The notes beneath the pieces are model-generated. The model saw only the letters and a program-made list of their open reading frames with translations, was not told the DNA's origin and searched no databases. Shown one piece after another: positions 12,924-25,146 of a stretch of DNA of 64,000 bases. The first letter of the stretch is position 1, and the number at the start of each line of letters is the position of its first letter. Source of the stretch: Pogonophryne albipinna (Eukaryota; Chordata; Actinopteri; Perciformes; Artedidraconidae); assembly GCA_028583405.1 (NCBI GenBank), contig CM053243.1:35987420-36051419 (forward strand), written 5' to 3'. The position numbers were made by a program, and so were the translations under genes.

Positions 12924-13511
12924 TAGTGTTGTCACGATACCAACATTTTGGTTTCGATACCAAGTCAAGAATTGCGATTCCGATTATTTTTCGATACTTT
13001 TCTTAAAAAAGGGAAACAGTCTTAAATGTAATTATTGTGCTTTATTTCACACCAGAACCATAACACAAACTTTTAAACAATGAGAACAATAAATTAAGTA
13101 AATTACTAGAATTTGTATTAAATACAATTAAGCATCATCTATAAACAACTTTTTTGTTTTCCGCTTCTGGCGTCTTTTTTGTCAACAAGCCGAGGCGCAG
13201 CGGCAGTTGCACTCCCACTTCCAGCCATGCTTCTCGCTTTCTCACATGCTCTGGCAGCTAGCGCATGCACGAGAGAGGGGAGGCACTTAGAGCGTGCTTG
13301 AGAGGGGAGGGACTGCAGGCACGGCTGCAGTGAAGGGAGTAGAAGCAGAGCGCTGAACACACACGGCTCTTATTAAAACGGCGCTTTCTCACCGGAGTAC
13401 TTTTCCCCGTCATTCTTAAAGTACCGATACTAATGAAACGGAGGAATCGTAACGTTTTTAACGGCAGGGTATCGCGGTACCTTTCAAGTATCGGTACACC
13501 GTGCAACACTA
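12924..13511. mobile_element. hAT-type MITE with perfect 8-bp target duplication
   Basis: The left end is TAGTGTTGTCACGATACCAA and the right end is the inverse of TAGTGTTGCACGGTGTACC. CATTGGAT flanks it on both sides (12,916-12,923 and 13,512-13,519). Inside, GATACC/GGTATC motifs recur in inverted positions. The 588-bp interior has no transposase motif, although short open frames occur in the GC-richer middle. Intact ends and a perfect duplication imply a fairly recent insertion. Confidence 0.85.
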
Positions 13512-13519
13512 CATTGGAT

Positions 13520-14711
13520 TTTTGAAAATACAAGCTGCAACCTGATAACAGTTCACATTGTAGGTACTAGGGTGTCCATTATAAATAAGATGTGAGGATA
13601 TGCAGGTAATGTTGGACTTATTCAACCCAAAGAATGCACGAAATCCACTAATGTCAAAGTTCCTAAAACTATTTAACATCGATCCATTTGTACAAAAACA
13701 AAAAAATATATGTTTCACTTAGAAACCATTTAAAATAATAGCTCTAATTATTTGACATATGTAATGTGCATTATGCTCGAAAAAGAAGACATGGAACCCT
13801 TATTTCTGGATTTCTTTAGGGTTTGTTGATCAACTTCTTGGATATTTATTCCTTCTAAGCATTCAGTGCATTTAACTTGATGCAAAAAAAACTAAAGCAA
13901 AATATGTGTGCCATCTGTATTTAAAATATAACCAGCAATATGGGGATTTATTCACAAACAGCCTGAGCCCGCATAATATGCAACAGTTGCAAAATGTAAT
14001 CAATTGAATATCCTTTTTCGGTAGATATTAGATGGAATAGGGCCTAAATACTTGAAAACACACAATGTTAACAATAAAATACAACAAATGTTGATCATAC
14101 ATTTTCTTGTACCATAGACATAATGAACTACCGAGGACCCCCTTCCTTTCCAAATAGACCCCTGACCCGCCTGTCATCCCAGCTGCCCTTTATTAACATT
14201 GATTTTGTCTTTGCTATAGACAGAGTCACATGAAAAACATCTGTTCTAACGCCAGGATTAGTGCCCTCCCAGGAATTAAATAGCTCAATTACTGAAGCCC
14301 CATGTCTACAGCACTGCCCTACAAAGAAGTGCTGAGGCAGCACCCAGCAGCCTTCAGGGGGACCTAACATGGTCCCCTGGGGACAGAAACTCAATTTCCT
14401 CAACACATCCTGGCCCACTGTGATACAAATATGATATCTCTTTAGTATCCCCACAATGAGCCACTACACGTACAACTGAATACAAACACTGTCAGGGTGC
14501 AACAGCCTGACACAAAACAACACTCACCATTTGCAAATCAGCTGTTTGCCTAAAGAATGAATAATCCAGCACTACACATCTCAAGCAGCTGAAAATGGAT
14601 CCAAATATCAAACTGTTTAAGAGATGCGGTTATCTAAAATTAAACAAGCAAGCATCATTCCACGAGTACAGAAACAAGCAGCCATAATTAGTTCCTTCCC
14701 ACCTGCATAGG
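13520..14711. other. Non-coding, probable nav2 intron 1
   Basis: AT-rich sequence without recognisable exons, RNA genes or transposon ends. The minus-strand frame at 14,128-14,454 (108 codons) shows no known domain and no splice context that I can support. Confidence 0.45.
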
Positions 14712-14719
14712 GTAGAAGT

Positions 14720-15598
14720 TAGGGCTGCTCGACTATGGCAAAAATCATAATCTCGATTATTTGGGTCAATAATTGTAATTGCGATTATTAAATGTGATTA
14801 TTCATTGACTTTGAAAACATCCATTTATTGTACTTTAAAACAAATACAAATAATAATTTGAACTTTTTAACTGTTTAACTGAAAAACCAATACAAAATAA
14901 AATAAAACAAATTATACATTCATGTCTACATTTAAATAAATAATATCAAAATAATAAATACCAATAAACAAGATCAACAAACATGTTGCAGTGCACTGTC
15001 ACAACCTGAAAACTCCTTAACACATAGCCAACATTTTGGTAAAACATATTCAACATTATTCCACTCAGTTAAACGTTGAAGGCTGGCCCACTGTCATGGT
15101 CCAGAAGTAACAGGAAATAAATGTTGAACTACAATTTAAGGCCAAATAAAAATGTTTTGGCCACCATGGCAAATGCTGGTAGGGCTGCTCATGTCATCTC
15201 TTAAAGATTTTTTGCTAGAAACACCAGCCTGTTTACATGGTCTGGTTTCAGAGATGAGCGCAGGCAGGTGACAATATTGCCACCTGTACTGAAGACTAGG
15301 GCTGCTCGATTATGGCAAAACTCATAATCTCGATTATTTGGGTCAATAATTGATATCACGATTATTAAAAACGATTATCCATTTACTTTGAAAACATCAA
15401 TTTATTGGAGAATTTTTTTTTTAACAGTATGTTTTTAACAGTTGATTATCCTGAACTTTAAGTATAATTCAACTGAAAAAAAAAAAAGTCATAATAATAA
15501 TAAAAAAATAATGGTTTTATTTCGATTATGTTGTTTTTGTAATCGTTGCAAGCCATAATCGTAATCGCGATTAAAATGCGATTAATTGAGCAGCCCTA
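14720..15598. mobile_element. hAT-type MITE with a duplicated left end
   Basis: The left end is TAGGGCTGCTCGACTATGGC and the right end is the inverse of TAGGGCTGCTCAATTAATCG. GTAGAAGT flanks both sides (14,712-14,719 and 15,599-15,606), a perfect 8-bp target duplication. A second left-end-like block, TAGGGCTGCTCGATTATGGC, starts at about 15,298 inside the element and is followed by the same ATAATCTCGATTATTTGGGT. The copy is therefore a composite: one complete unit of about 300 bp (15,298-15,598) fused to a longer left part. It encodes nothing. Confidence 0.82.
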
Positions 15599-15606
15599 GT
15601 AGAAGT

Positions 15607-18600
15607 TATTTATTCTTCAGATCAACACCACTGACTCGTTTGCACATTTCCTGGAGAGTGCAATAAGATGCAGAAGCAACAGTAGAGTCTGAGAAGGTGG
15701 AGCGAGGCTGGGGGAAGGTATTGGAGACAGGAAATCATTGTCTGATTCATCACTTCATGTTCAGCGGGTAACCCACCGAGATGAAAACTGGTTGAAAATG
15801 TGGTGGGGAAAAATGTGCCATGAATTAAAACACAGGACTTTTTAATTCAGAAAGATAAAAGAACAATTGAGGTCTAATCCCCCATGGGATCGCAAATAAA
15901 TCATCTCACAAATCATCTCATGGAAGCTACATACCAACACAGGGGGGACTACAAAGGAATGGCTTAGAATTCTGAAAGACAAATCCAATTAACACTTGCG
16001 AGTACATATCGTATCTGTGTATACCTTCGGACTCGAAGGTCGCATTCACACCTAATGGTCCGCTTCATTCGTGCACAGACGTAAGTTTGTTACATAGTTT
16101 CATTTTTCAGAAGGTTCGGATTGCGTTCACACAGGCAAACCTTAGACTTGGTCTGATATGAAACAGATATTAAAAACATGGCCACAGAAAAAATAAATTA
16201 TGAAAGTAAATACATTTTTGAGCAACACCTAGAAGAAAAACACAATTTCCCTTCTGGAAAAAACAGGCCCCACGTCCCCTCGGAACCATTGTTCAACGTC
16301 ACAGTGCCAATTGTGTTTCTCATAGCCTGCAGGCAAACACCGTCCAGGAATATTTCAATGAACAACACACATGGCAGAAATCTCTATTTCTTCTAACAAA
16401 GGAGGCTGATAGAGGAAGCTTGTCCATGCTCCCTCTCATCCACTTTCCTTTTGTCCACAGCCTTCTCCAAAAGTCCTCTCCAAGTCTGTGCTTTTATGTG
16501 TGTGTGACAGCTACAGATGAAATACAGCACCTTTTTTACCCTTCATCCCTCCTTATCACTTGGAAAATTCCTGATGTGTAAAATTAAATTCCAGGGCAAG
16601 GGATTGAAGATACACAAGGTAGAGAAGCTGGGGCAACCACTCTTAAACACACGCCCAAACCCTCTCCATCCTATCTATCCCAGTCTTTCTAGGACAAAGG
16701 CCAAAGTGGACTCATTAAGCCAATGAAGCAAAAACAGCTCACCTCCAGTATGATAGATGCCAGTCTGAGGGAGATGGTGTTCACACCCCATCAGTAACAC
16801 ACCGCTAGAATCTTACCTTCCTGTTTATAACTATTCCAGTCACATGCATGTACATTCTGAGCCTAAAGCTATGTGAACAGGTGCTGCATAATGATTGTAT
16901 ATGTTTTTATGAGCTTGAAGTGAAAAGAAAGCATAATCTAATAATATGAAATATATCCACTGGCAAGAACCCATACAAAATAACTGCTAAGAGGGAAAAT
17001 AATTAAACAGTAAAAGTGATAGCAGAGTTTATGTCTGATAGGAGGAAAACAGCATTACATTTCAACTCTCCCCAGATATGAGAAATGCTGGTTTTCAGCT
17101 GTAATTACAAATTCATTATTCACTCAAATTAAACCAAACACTGTTCCAAATTCAGAGAAACATGCTGGATTGATTAATGATAAAAAATAAACATCGCCAC
17201 AGGAGTGAGCTGAAGCACCTGTTCTTCAGCTGAGCACCTCCCCTGAACCGGACTGAACCGGATCCTGCCCACTGACCCCCCAGACAGGGATTACAAAGTT
17301 GTGCGAGTCAGGACAGCCGGACAATCACACCCTGCTGGGTGTGAAACTGACAACAGAATGTCATCTGCAATATAGACTCGAGCTGTCACACATATACAAA
17401 AATATACCCCTTCTGAAAATATGGTTCTTTATCTTTGTTAGATGATTTAAGCTAGGTCATGCTGAAGTTTTTCGAGAAATGTATATGTCATTTCAATTGG
17501 TGACTTCTTACTTTGCAAAGATTAAGCTATTTTTCTTTTCATATCAGCTTATGTGGTGTGAAGTCATAATTCTTTATGTAAATATCTTTCATTTCCTTAA
17601 CTATGACACCATCTGTTTGGTACAAACTAAATTCAATCACATCAAAATCCTGTAATTTGTCCGACAAAAGACCAAAAATGATCCTAAAATTCAGATTGAA
17701 GGAAAAAGATTTCGTTCCAGGGTCATAAAGGATGTCCTTCCTGACACGAAGGAGCAGGCATTTGGTATGTGAGGGGTCCATGTTTCAGGGGGGCCATCTA
17801 GCCAATCACATGCCCCCCATAGCCAAAATCCAGTCCATCCCACCAACCCCTGCCACCTGTCCTTCATCCTCCCTGAAGGCGCAGGGAGAGGGTGAAGACC
17901 AGATGGCTCTTGAGGGCCAAGCAGCATCCTGAGCATCCTCCCCACCCCCAACATCAGAGCTATGCCTGATCCCACCTCCACTGACTGACCCCTCCTCCCT
18001 TTCCCCAATCCAAACCCCTGAGCCCCAGTGCTCGTCAGTGCTGCATGAGTGGGTAAACACAGTCCTTCACCAAAACAAATCCCTGGTCTCTCCTCTGCAG
18101 CTGCCTGGATTTTGAGAAAAGCTTAGCCGGTCCCTAGAAGAGCCCTCATCTCTACTTGCAAAACACAAATCATGATATTAAGATTTTCACTATCACAAAG
18201 TGCAAGAACCTGCTCCTCGTTCTGATTCTTTATTGGCCAACTGAAACTCTCTTGAAAAGGGAAATGGTTTATGTCTGCTTCAGCTACAGAGTACCTGAGC
18301 TAAATCAGATATTAAGAGCGAGGCTCTATGAACACCAAAGACGGTAATCGCTTATCACAGGGATTCAGTCAGGGGCTGGAGAGGAGCAACTGTTAAGGGG
18401 GATAAAGTCTGCAATAGGTTGTAAATAATCTCACAAGGTTGCTCATTTGTCATTACGATGTCCTATCTCTCTGATATTACATCCAATTAGTTTCAGTTAC
18501 CAGCGGTGCAGGGCGGCTGGCACGTGCAATCAATCAAACTGTCAATGACAAAATCACCCCTCTAGTCACTCATCTTCTAGGAAACAGATCAACATAACAG

Positions 18601-19304
18601 ATGATTTTGGGGCGGGAAACACCAGGTCTAATGTTTGTCTCAGCGTGGGCTTATAATCCAGCATTAGTTCTCTCTGAGAGCAAAGGGATGGGACATTATT
18701 CAAATCAATTCTGCAACAACTGATAATGGCAAGTGGTCAAAAAGGTACTATTTGTTAGCTTGTTTAGGAGAATACAGTAAAGCGGGCACCGACTGCAGCA
18801 ATCTTGAGTGCTGGTTTGCACAGATGTTGTAGTCCTAATGAACAGGTTGGCAGTCTAGGGAAGGTACGGCCACAATGACCTCTACCATATGTTTGGCTAA
18901 ATGGAGGGGAGAGTCTGTATAAAAAAAAAAATGAAATACTTTTCTATTTTTACGAGCACAATAGTTATTTGATACAACTGAGATAGATATACGTTTCAGC
19001 ATTAAGAGATTGTCTGAAAAAGAAGGATCTATATCACTGCCCCGATCTTTTTCTTGGCTGAAAGATTGCCTTAGACAAATGTGTTTTGTTCAAATAACAC
19101 CTTTTAGAAGACACAAGATGCATTAACCTGTGAAGCTGCGCTGTGAAAGTCCACGGCCCACCTATGCCAGAGCTAGGAGCCCACCGAAGGCAGCAGCCCA
19201 CCAACGGCAGCGGCCCACCGGGAAAAGTCCCGAATCTCCCGATGGTCAATCCGAGCCTGCTCACACACACACGTAACTGATACCAAAATCATTTACAGAC
19301 ATGT
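15607..19304. other. Non-coding, probable nav2 intron 1
   Basis: No exon or RNA gene that I can support. Frames on both strands at 17,690-18,060 overlap a C-rich patch and look like composition artefacts. A stretch near 16,030-16,150 with GTCGCATTCACACCTAATGG and GCGTTCACACAGGCAAACC may be a degraded transposon, without resolvable ends. Confidence 0.4.
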
Positions 19305-19312
19305 GTAAAAAT

Positions 19313-19984
19313 TAGTGCTGTCAAAATTATCGCGTTAACGGCGGTAATTAATTTTTTGAATTACGCATTTAACGCATGTGCAGAATGGCCCGCCCCATAC
19401 ATCCCACCAGTGGCAGCGCCAGGGTATGGCTGGGGTAGGCTACACCCATACCAAGAAATGGCTTAGCCCCACCATGAAAAATGATGTTAAAGTAAGCAAA
19501 ATAAAGTCCGCCAACTCGCGGAGTAAATTGCACAGACAGCAGTTAGTCAGATTGATTTTAGTAGCCACTTGTCTGGAAATACCGAAGACCAGAAACGGTT
19601 TTGAAAACTTTTGTCACGTAGTGATCGTCTTCTCAATAGAACATCTTTGATAATGTCGGTGTTGTTGCAGGAAGTCCCGACGGAGAATACTTTTACTGTA
19701 GTACAGGGGTGCACATAACTGGTACGCAGGTTATGTGCGTAATCTGAAACTTGTGTCACAAAGCGCATTTGCGTACCGACGTACTTGTGAAGCTTTTCCA
19801 GAAGGCGGTTAGATCACCGGACGACAGAGTCGGTCTCCGTGTGCACAGACAGGGCTGCTGTTAACGTCGGTCTGTACAACGGAATTGTGCCAAAACTACG
19901 CCAACCGGCTGCGGAGGGAGAACTGCGCTAAAACAGCTGATCACAACGTTCGCACTCTGTGGTCACGAAGTACTCCACTAGCCG

Positions 19985-20019
<35 letters not shown>

Positions 20020-20326
20020 TCGACTTTCCTGAAGTACTCCCCCGTTGATAGAAATCAACACGTAATGAATTAAGACCCCACGGTTTGATGATTGATAGGT
20101 GTGTGTGCTCTTTCATTTTGACACGCAGAAAAATGTTATAATAAACATAGATACTGTATGTTAAATGGATATATCCGCCTTCTTTCATTTATCTTTCCAT
20201 TCCCACAACAATATACATAAATAAATGGCATATTTTGGACATAGTTCGAATGGTGATTAATCATGATTAATTAATTTTTAAGCTGTGATTAATCTGATTA
20301 AAAATTGTAATCGTTTGACAGCCCTA
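19313..20326 (+). mobile_element. 1.0-kb hAT-type element, copy 1 of 2
   Basis: The left end is TAGTGCTGTCAAAATTATCG and the right end is the inverse of TAGGGCTGTCAAACGATTAC. GTAAAAAT flanks both sides (19,305-19,312 and 20,327-20,334), a perfect 8-bp duplication. The copy at 45,411-46,446 is nearly identical and in the same orientation. This copy carries a run of 34 C (19,985-20,018), against 14 in the other. It lacks a short block beside the left end and a roughly 20-bp block near 19,920 that the other copy has. No transposase motif is seen; the 70-odd codon minus-strand frames shared by both copies are probably incidental. Confidence 0.9.
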
Positions 20327-20412
20327 GTAAAAATCTCTCATACACACATGTGAAACGCTCTCACACACACACACACCAGCATTGCAGTCGGGAAGAAAAG
20401 CAATGTGGAGCG

Positions 20413-20786
20413 CAGTGGCTGCTGGTGGAAAATATTTTTGCTGGAGCTATGGAAATGGTGACCAAACCATACTAGGGGGGTCCGGGGGGATGCTCCCCTG
20501 GAAGAACATTTTGAGAAATGACCCCTTAAATTATGACTTCTGGTGATGTTAGAGGGGGGGACGGGACAAATTGAGGCTTAAAAATATGAGATAATCCATA
20601 ATCTTCAGTGACGTTAGCTATGAATCTTCCAAAACTTCCAAATACCTTGTCCTGGACATAGTTTCTACAGTATAAACTGTGCAACAGTACAGTAGGCCTA
20701 CACAAACTGCAGAACACTGGTGGTTTGGGAACACTCAAATTATTTAATTCCCATTTAAAATCAGGAGACTGAATACGATCATTATA

Positions 20787-20826
<40 letters not shown>

Positions 20827-21697
20827 ATACTTGCCAACCCTCCCGATTTTCGCGGGAGACTCCCGATTTCATAGCCCTCTCCCGGTTTCCTCCCGGGGTT
20901 ATATTTCTCCCGCATTTCTCCCGATTTCTGACAAAATCAGATTTACTCACGACTGTTTCCACTCGGACTTTAATACAGCTACACCATTATTTGGTTTCCA
21001 TGGTAGTGCGTAGCAGCGCGCGCAACTCAAAGTCTGAGAGGGTGAGGAGTCACAGAAAACTGAACAAGAATCGACAACTCGACCCTCTGCTCACTCCTTT
21101 CCTGTAAAATACAGGTCCAGCCCACACATATGATCCATGGTGCTACAGGCATTGCCCTTACAACTACAATAAGCAGGTAAATGTTAATCTGCAGCTCCGG
21201 CGATCCACTAGCACCCGGAGTCTCCACCTGCAGACGCAGCCATCCTCATCAACTACTGACTGTAGTGTCACCTTCGATACGAGTCCAAACAACTCACATA
21301 CTGCATCGGGCGCTGAAATTGCCGCCCTGTAACCATCAGATCTTTCGGCGGCATAGTTTACAGATAGCAACAGTCAGCTTGTTGGCTGCTGCTGCTCTGG
21401 CTGAGGGCTCCTTTCTTACCGCCCAGACGAGAGAGGGTAATGATACATGCTGCGGCCAGGCAGGAAACATGTGACTTATCAGTAACTTTAGACATCGTAA
21501 AACAATTTTAAACGAGATGTTATTGTAGATTGTACATTTTACTGATACCAACTATATAATATTTACCTTGTTCATTAAAAATAAAATATATATATATTTT
21601 TTTATTTTAAAAATATTTTTTATCATTTAATGACAATCAAACATGTGGGAAGAGGGGGGTCGGCGCCCCTAGCGCCCCTATGGGCCGGCCGCCACTG
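20413..21697. mobile_element. 1.3-kb hAT-like element with CAGTGGC ends
   Basis: The left end is CAGTGGCTGCTGG and the right end is the inverse of CAGTGGCGGCCGGCCCATAG. GTGGAGCG flanks both sides (20,405-20,412 and 21,698-21,705), a perfect 8-bp duplication. Inside is a TG microsatellite (about 20,786-20,825). It is followed directly by CTTGCCAACCCTCCCGATTT, which I recognise as the edge of another common fish repeat, so a second element is probably nested here. No intact transposase is visible. Confidence 0.75.
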
Positions 21698-21705
21698 GTG
21701 GAGCG

Positions 21706-23783
21706 GCACCTCTCCACTTCATAAGGAGTTTAACCGTGACACTTTTCGAAATCCCGTTTGTGTCCCCCCACTTTACAAATAGGCCTATGTTTAATTATTT
21801 ATTTTAACGCAAGCCGTCATCGCCACGGAGGAACACACAGCCTCTGTGAGCGAGCGAGACAGAGAGAGAGAGAGCACACCTTTATTAATTTAATATAGCC
21901 TAGTTGTAAAAAATAAAGTAATAAATCATTCCAATGTGTACTCTAGGACAGTCACAAAAAAAAAAGTTTAAAAAGGGGAGTGATTAGTAAAATATGTATA
22001 AATAAAAAGAAAGAATGCTAACTAGGTAACATAAGATAAGAATAAACAAGTTTAAATGATTTGTTATTGGTTGTGATCATATTCTAAAGATGTTAAAAAA
22101 AAAGAAAAGTATACAGCTCTTTCATGAGTGTTGAGAGCTGTATGCAAAGACATTTTACATTGGTGCATCCCGAGTAGAGACGCTGCGACTTTGCAGTGGA
22201 AGAAGCCAGTGAAGGTGGTTAAGCATAAGGATGCCTCCTTTACACTTCCCTGTGGAGATATTCCACTCTGGTCCAACAGAGGGGGGGGGGGTCCCAGCCA
22301 AATGTTGCTGCTGGAGGGATAACGTATCCAAATGGAGTCCCCCAGGAGGAGCCAAAGGAAGAAGCAAAGGAAATGGGTGACTGGGCTACTGCCTAGGCTA
22401 AGCCTGCTGCCAACTGGGGTATTGCCCCTCTCTCATTAACACCACTGTGGCACCATTGAGCAAGGCACTTAACCCAACAGCTCCAGTGGGAGCTGCTCAG
22501 GGGCCGGCCGATCAGACTGTGGTTGTGCTGGAGATCTTCCAGGTGTGAACGTGATCAGGGAGTTCCTAACTTCCTAACAAAGCAAACATTTATCCAAGTT
22601 AAAACCCCCCTTGATTTCATTTGTATGTGACGTGCACGTGTCCATTGATTCAATAAACAATTAAAATTAAACAAACAAAGCTCTTTTTCAGTACAAGTTT
22701 GAAAAGCCAGTGACCCATCATGTCTCATCTGACCATTCCACGGTTGGAAGTCTCTAGAGCCTGGCAGCCAAGTGAAGGAAAGCCGAATGAACTGTATCCA
22801 GAGGTCCAGGATTAAGTCCATCTTGTGAAGGAAACAAACAAAGCCATGTAGGATTTTCCACTCAAGTGTGCTAATTATGAAGCTGTTAGAGAATGACTGC
22901 AGCAGAGCAGTCAGCGGCACACGTTCCCACTGTAAACACCTCATTATCCTACAGAACCCCAACCAAGCATATCGGACGCTTCTTAATGAACAGTCAGAAT
23001 TGACTAGAGAAAATAAATACATAATTTCCAATGGTTCTGATTGAGCAATTAGTGTCATATTCCCTTTCATCTTCAAAGGGCTGACTCAATAATAGAGACC
23101 TGACAGAATGCTCTCCCTCACCTTGAGAATGCCCTTCGTCATCTCCAGCAGACACTATTGGGAAGAGGGTTGAGATCTGCTTTCAAACTCAGTCTTTATT
23201 TATATGTTCAGTCAGGCTCGATTGGCTGTTTGAGTTATTTGCATTTTCTCAGCATTACAAAGACTTGTTTAAGTTCTGACAGTGTGGATAATAAAATATT
23301 GTGAGCACTGCTTACTCAAAAAACACATATGTAGCTTTAAAGCTTTAAACACTGTCTGCCCTGGGTTTAACATTGGTGTTGTAAATCTGTACTGTATCCA
23401 CAACAACTCAGTGTGAGGTCAGGATATAAATCAAACAGCAGCTCAATCAAAAAATAATTCAGTGTTTCATTAGTGTGTGCTAAAAGAAACATGCTGTATG
23501 GGAGGCAGGGATATGCCAATGTCCAACATGCTGTTCAGGCACCGGTAATCAAATATCAGCTCACAGATCCTTTTATTGGACTGAGCTGTTCAGCATGCCT
23601 GTCTAGTCCTGGAGGTCACAGGCTTTTTACATTTCCAACATAGTTATACGTGGGCTCACAGAAACCTGTGATTTAGAGAAGGCAAAATGCATTAATCAAA
23701 AACGATGAACATGATAGTTCTATTGTCATGAAATACAATCTTTTAGCAAATTCAAAAGGCAACCTCTTTTAAATGTACAACAT
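21706..23783. other. Non-coding, probable nav2 intron 1, with a SINE-like patch
   Basis: No exon is recognised. A patch at about 22,430-22,560 contains CACCATTGAGCAAGGCACTT, a motif I associate with fish SINE/L2-derived tails; ends are not resolved. A minus-strand frame at 22,555-23,076 is open for 173 codons without any recognisable domain, signal peptide or splice support. Confidence 0.4.
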
Positions 23784-23790
23784 TCTGTTC

Positions 23791-25136
23791 TAGGGGTGCA
23801 ACAACTAATCGACTAAAATCGATGACCAAATTAGTTGCCAACTAATTCAGTCGTCGATTCGTTGGTGACGTCATCGCGCGTGTTTTACGCGCCGTTAAGC
23901 TCCAACATTATCGGTCTTTTTATCGGTACTGGAGACATTTAAAAAAGATATGTCATATGTATTATTGCTACAAAAACATTATATCGCAGTCTTACCCCCA
24001 GTTTCCACCGGGTCCGTCTGCGCTGCGCTGTGCCGCGTCACGGCTGCGCCGCGGTTTTGGTCCGACCTCCTCTAGCGCCATAACCCACCGGACGCGTCCC
24101 AGAAGCGTTTCAGAAGCGTAGCGTCGTGCGTGCAGGCTCGCAGTTTTGTTATTGATTCGGGCATCCTGGACATTTGTACTTCTACAAGAAAGTAAGTAGG
24201 CTACGTAGTTAAATGTTTTATTTTTGTGTCCGTTTAAATTGTGTTTATTGAATGGCTCTGCACTGTACCTACAAGTATTAATTAACTTTAAAACATTAAT
24301 ATGTAGTTGTTACCTTCCACTCCACAAACTGCAGCGAATAAAAACCAGGCCTTGTCCTTTCTGATGTTGTCCTTGTAGTAAGCATTGGTTACATCATATA
24401 AAATAGTGTGTTTTTCCACTTCCATGATGAAAACCTCGTCGTCCATTGTGCGTATCGTAGTGGAGGTGTGGTGATGAAGGAGGGGGGTCTGCTAAATTAG
24501 TATATGTGGGGGATGGGCCTGGCCCGGATGCTCACCTTTCGACTTCCTGCGAGGGGGGGGGGCTGCCTGCCCGACCATACCTTACGGCTGCGCCGCGGCA
24601 AAAATAGGATTCATCCTAATTTTAGAGAAGCTTCTGGGACGCTTCTGGGACGCTTCTGAGCCGTAACGCGGCGCGTGTGGTGGAATAGCACCCATTGACT
24701 AGAGTGGCCGCGATCCTTACGACCGCCGCGGCGCAGCCGTAACGCGGTGGAAACTGGGGGTTAGTGTCGCCAACTCGTTTCTGAGTTATTTATTTAATAA
24801 AAGTTTCAGCTATTCTGTTTACAGTTCTGTCATCACATTATTTAATACGATTTGTTAAAACATTGTTGTTTCTTTTGATGTGAAATATTATTTATTTAAT
24901 TTAAATAAAAAGCAATGTTAATTTTGTTTAGTTAATTTAATAATTTATGTATTTTTGAATCAAGTATTCATCTTTATTGTCTTCATTGTTAGTTTCCACA
25001 TGCCTAAAACAACCTCAAGCTACATCTAAATAAGAGCGTTTGAGAAATTGTGCAAGTCATGCAGTAATAGTCGATTGATCGTTTCATTAATCGATAGATT
25101 AATCGATTATCAAATTAGTCGTTTATTGCAGTCCTA
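23791..25136. mobile_element. hAT-like MITE hosting a PIF/Harbinger-like element
   Basis: The left end is TAGGGGTGCAACAACTAATC and the right end is the inverse of TAGGACTGCAATAAACGAC. ATCGATTAATCG-type motifs are mirrored near both ends. TCTGTTCT is found at 23,784-23,791 and 25,139-25,146, suggesting an 8-bp duplication displaced by about 2 bp on the right. The original element would be about 0.58 kb; the rest is the nested 766-bp insertion. It encodes no protein. Confidence 0.7.
23995..24760. mobile_element. GC-rich element with 3-bp TTA duplication, nested in a MITE
   Basis: The ends are exact inverse copies, CCCCCAGTTTCCACCG at the left and its complement at the right, and both sides carry TTA (23,992-23,994 and 24,761-24,763). 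A 3-bp TTA target duplication points to the PIF/Harbinger group. Subterminal GGCTGCGCCGCGG and TTCTGGGACGCTTCTG motifs repeat in inverted positions. It has far more CpG than its AT-rich host. No transposase frame is recognised. Confidence 0.75.
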
Positions 25137-25146
25137 TATCTGTTCT

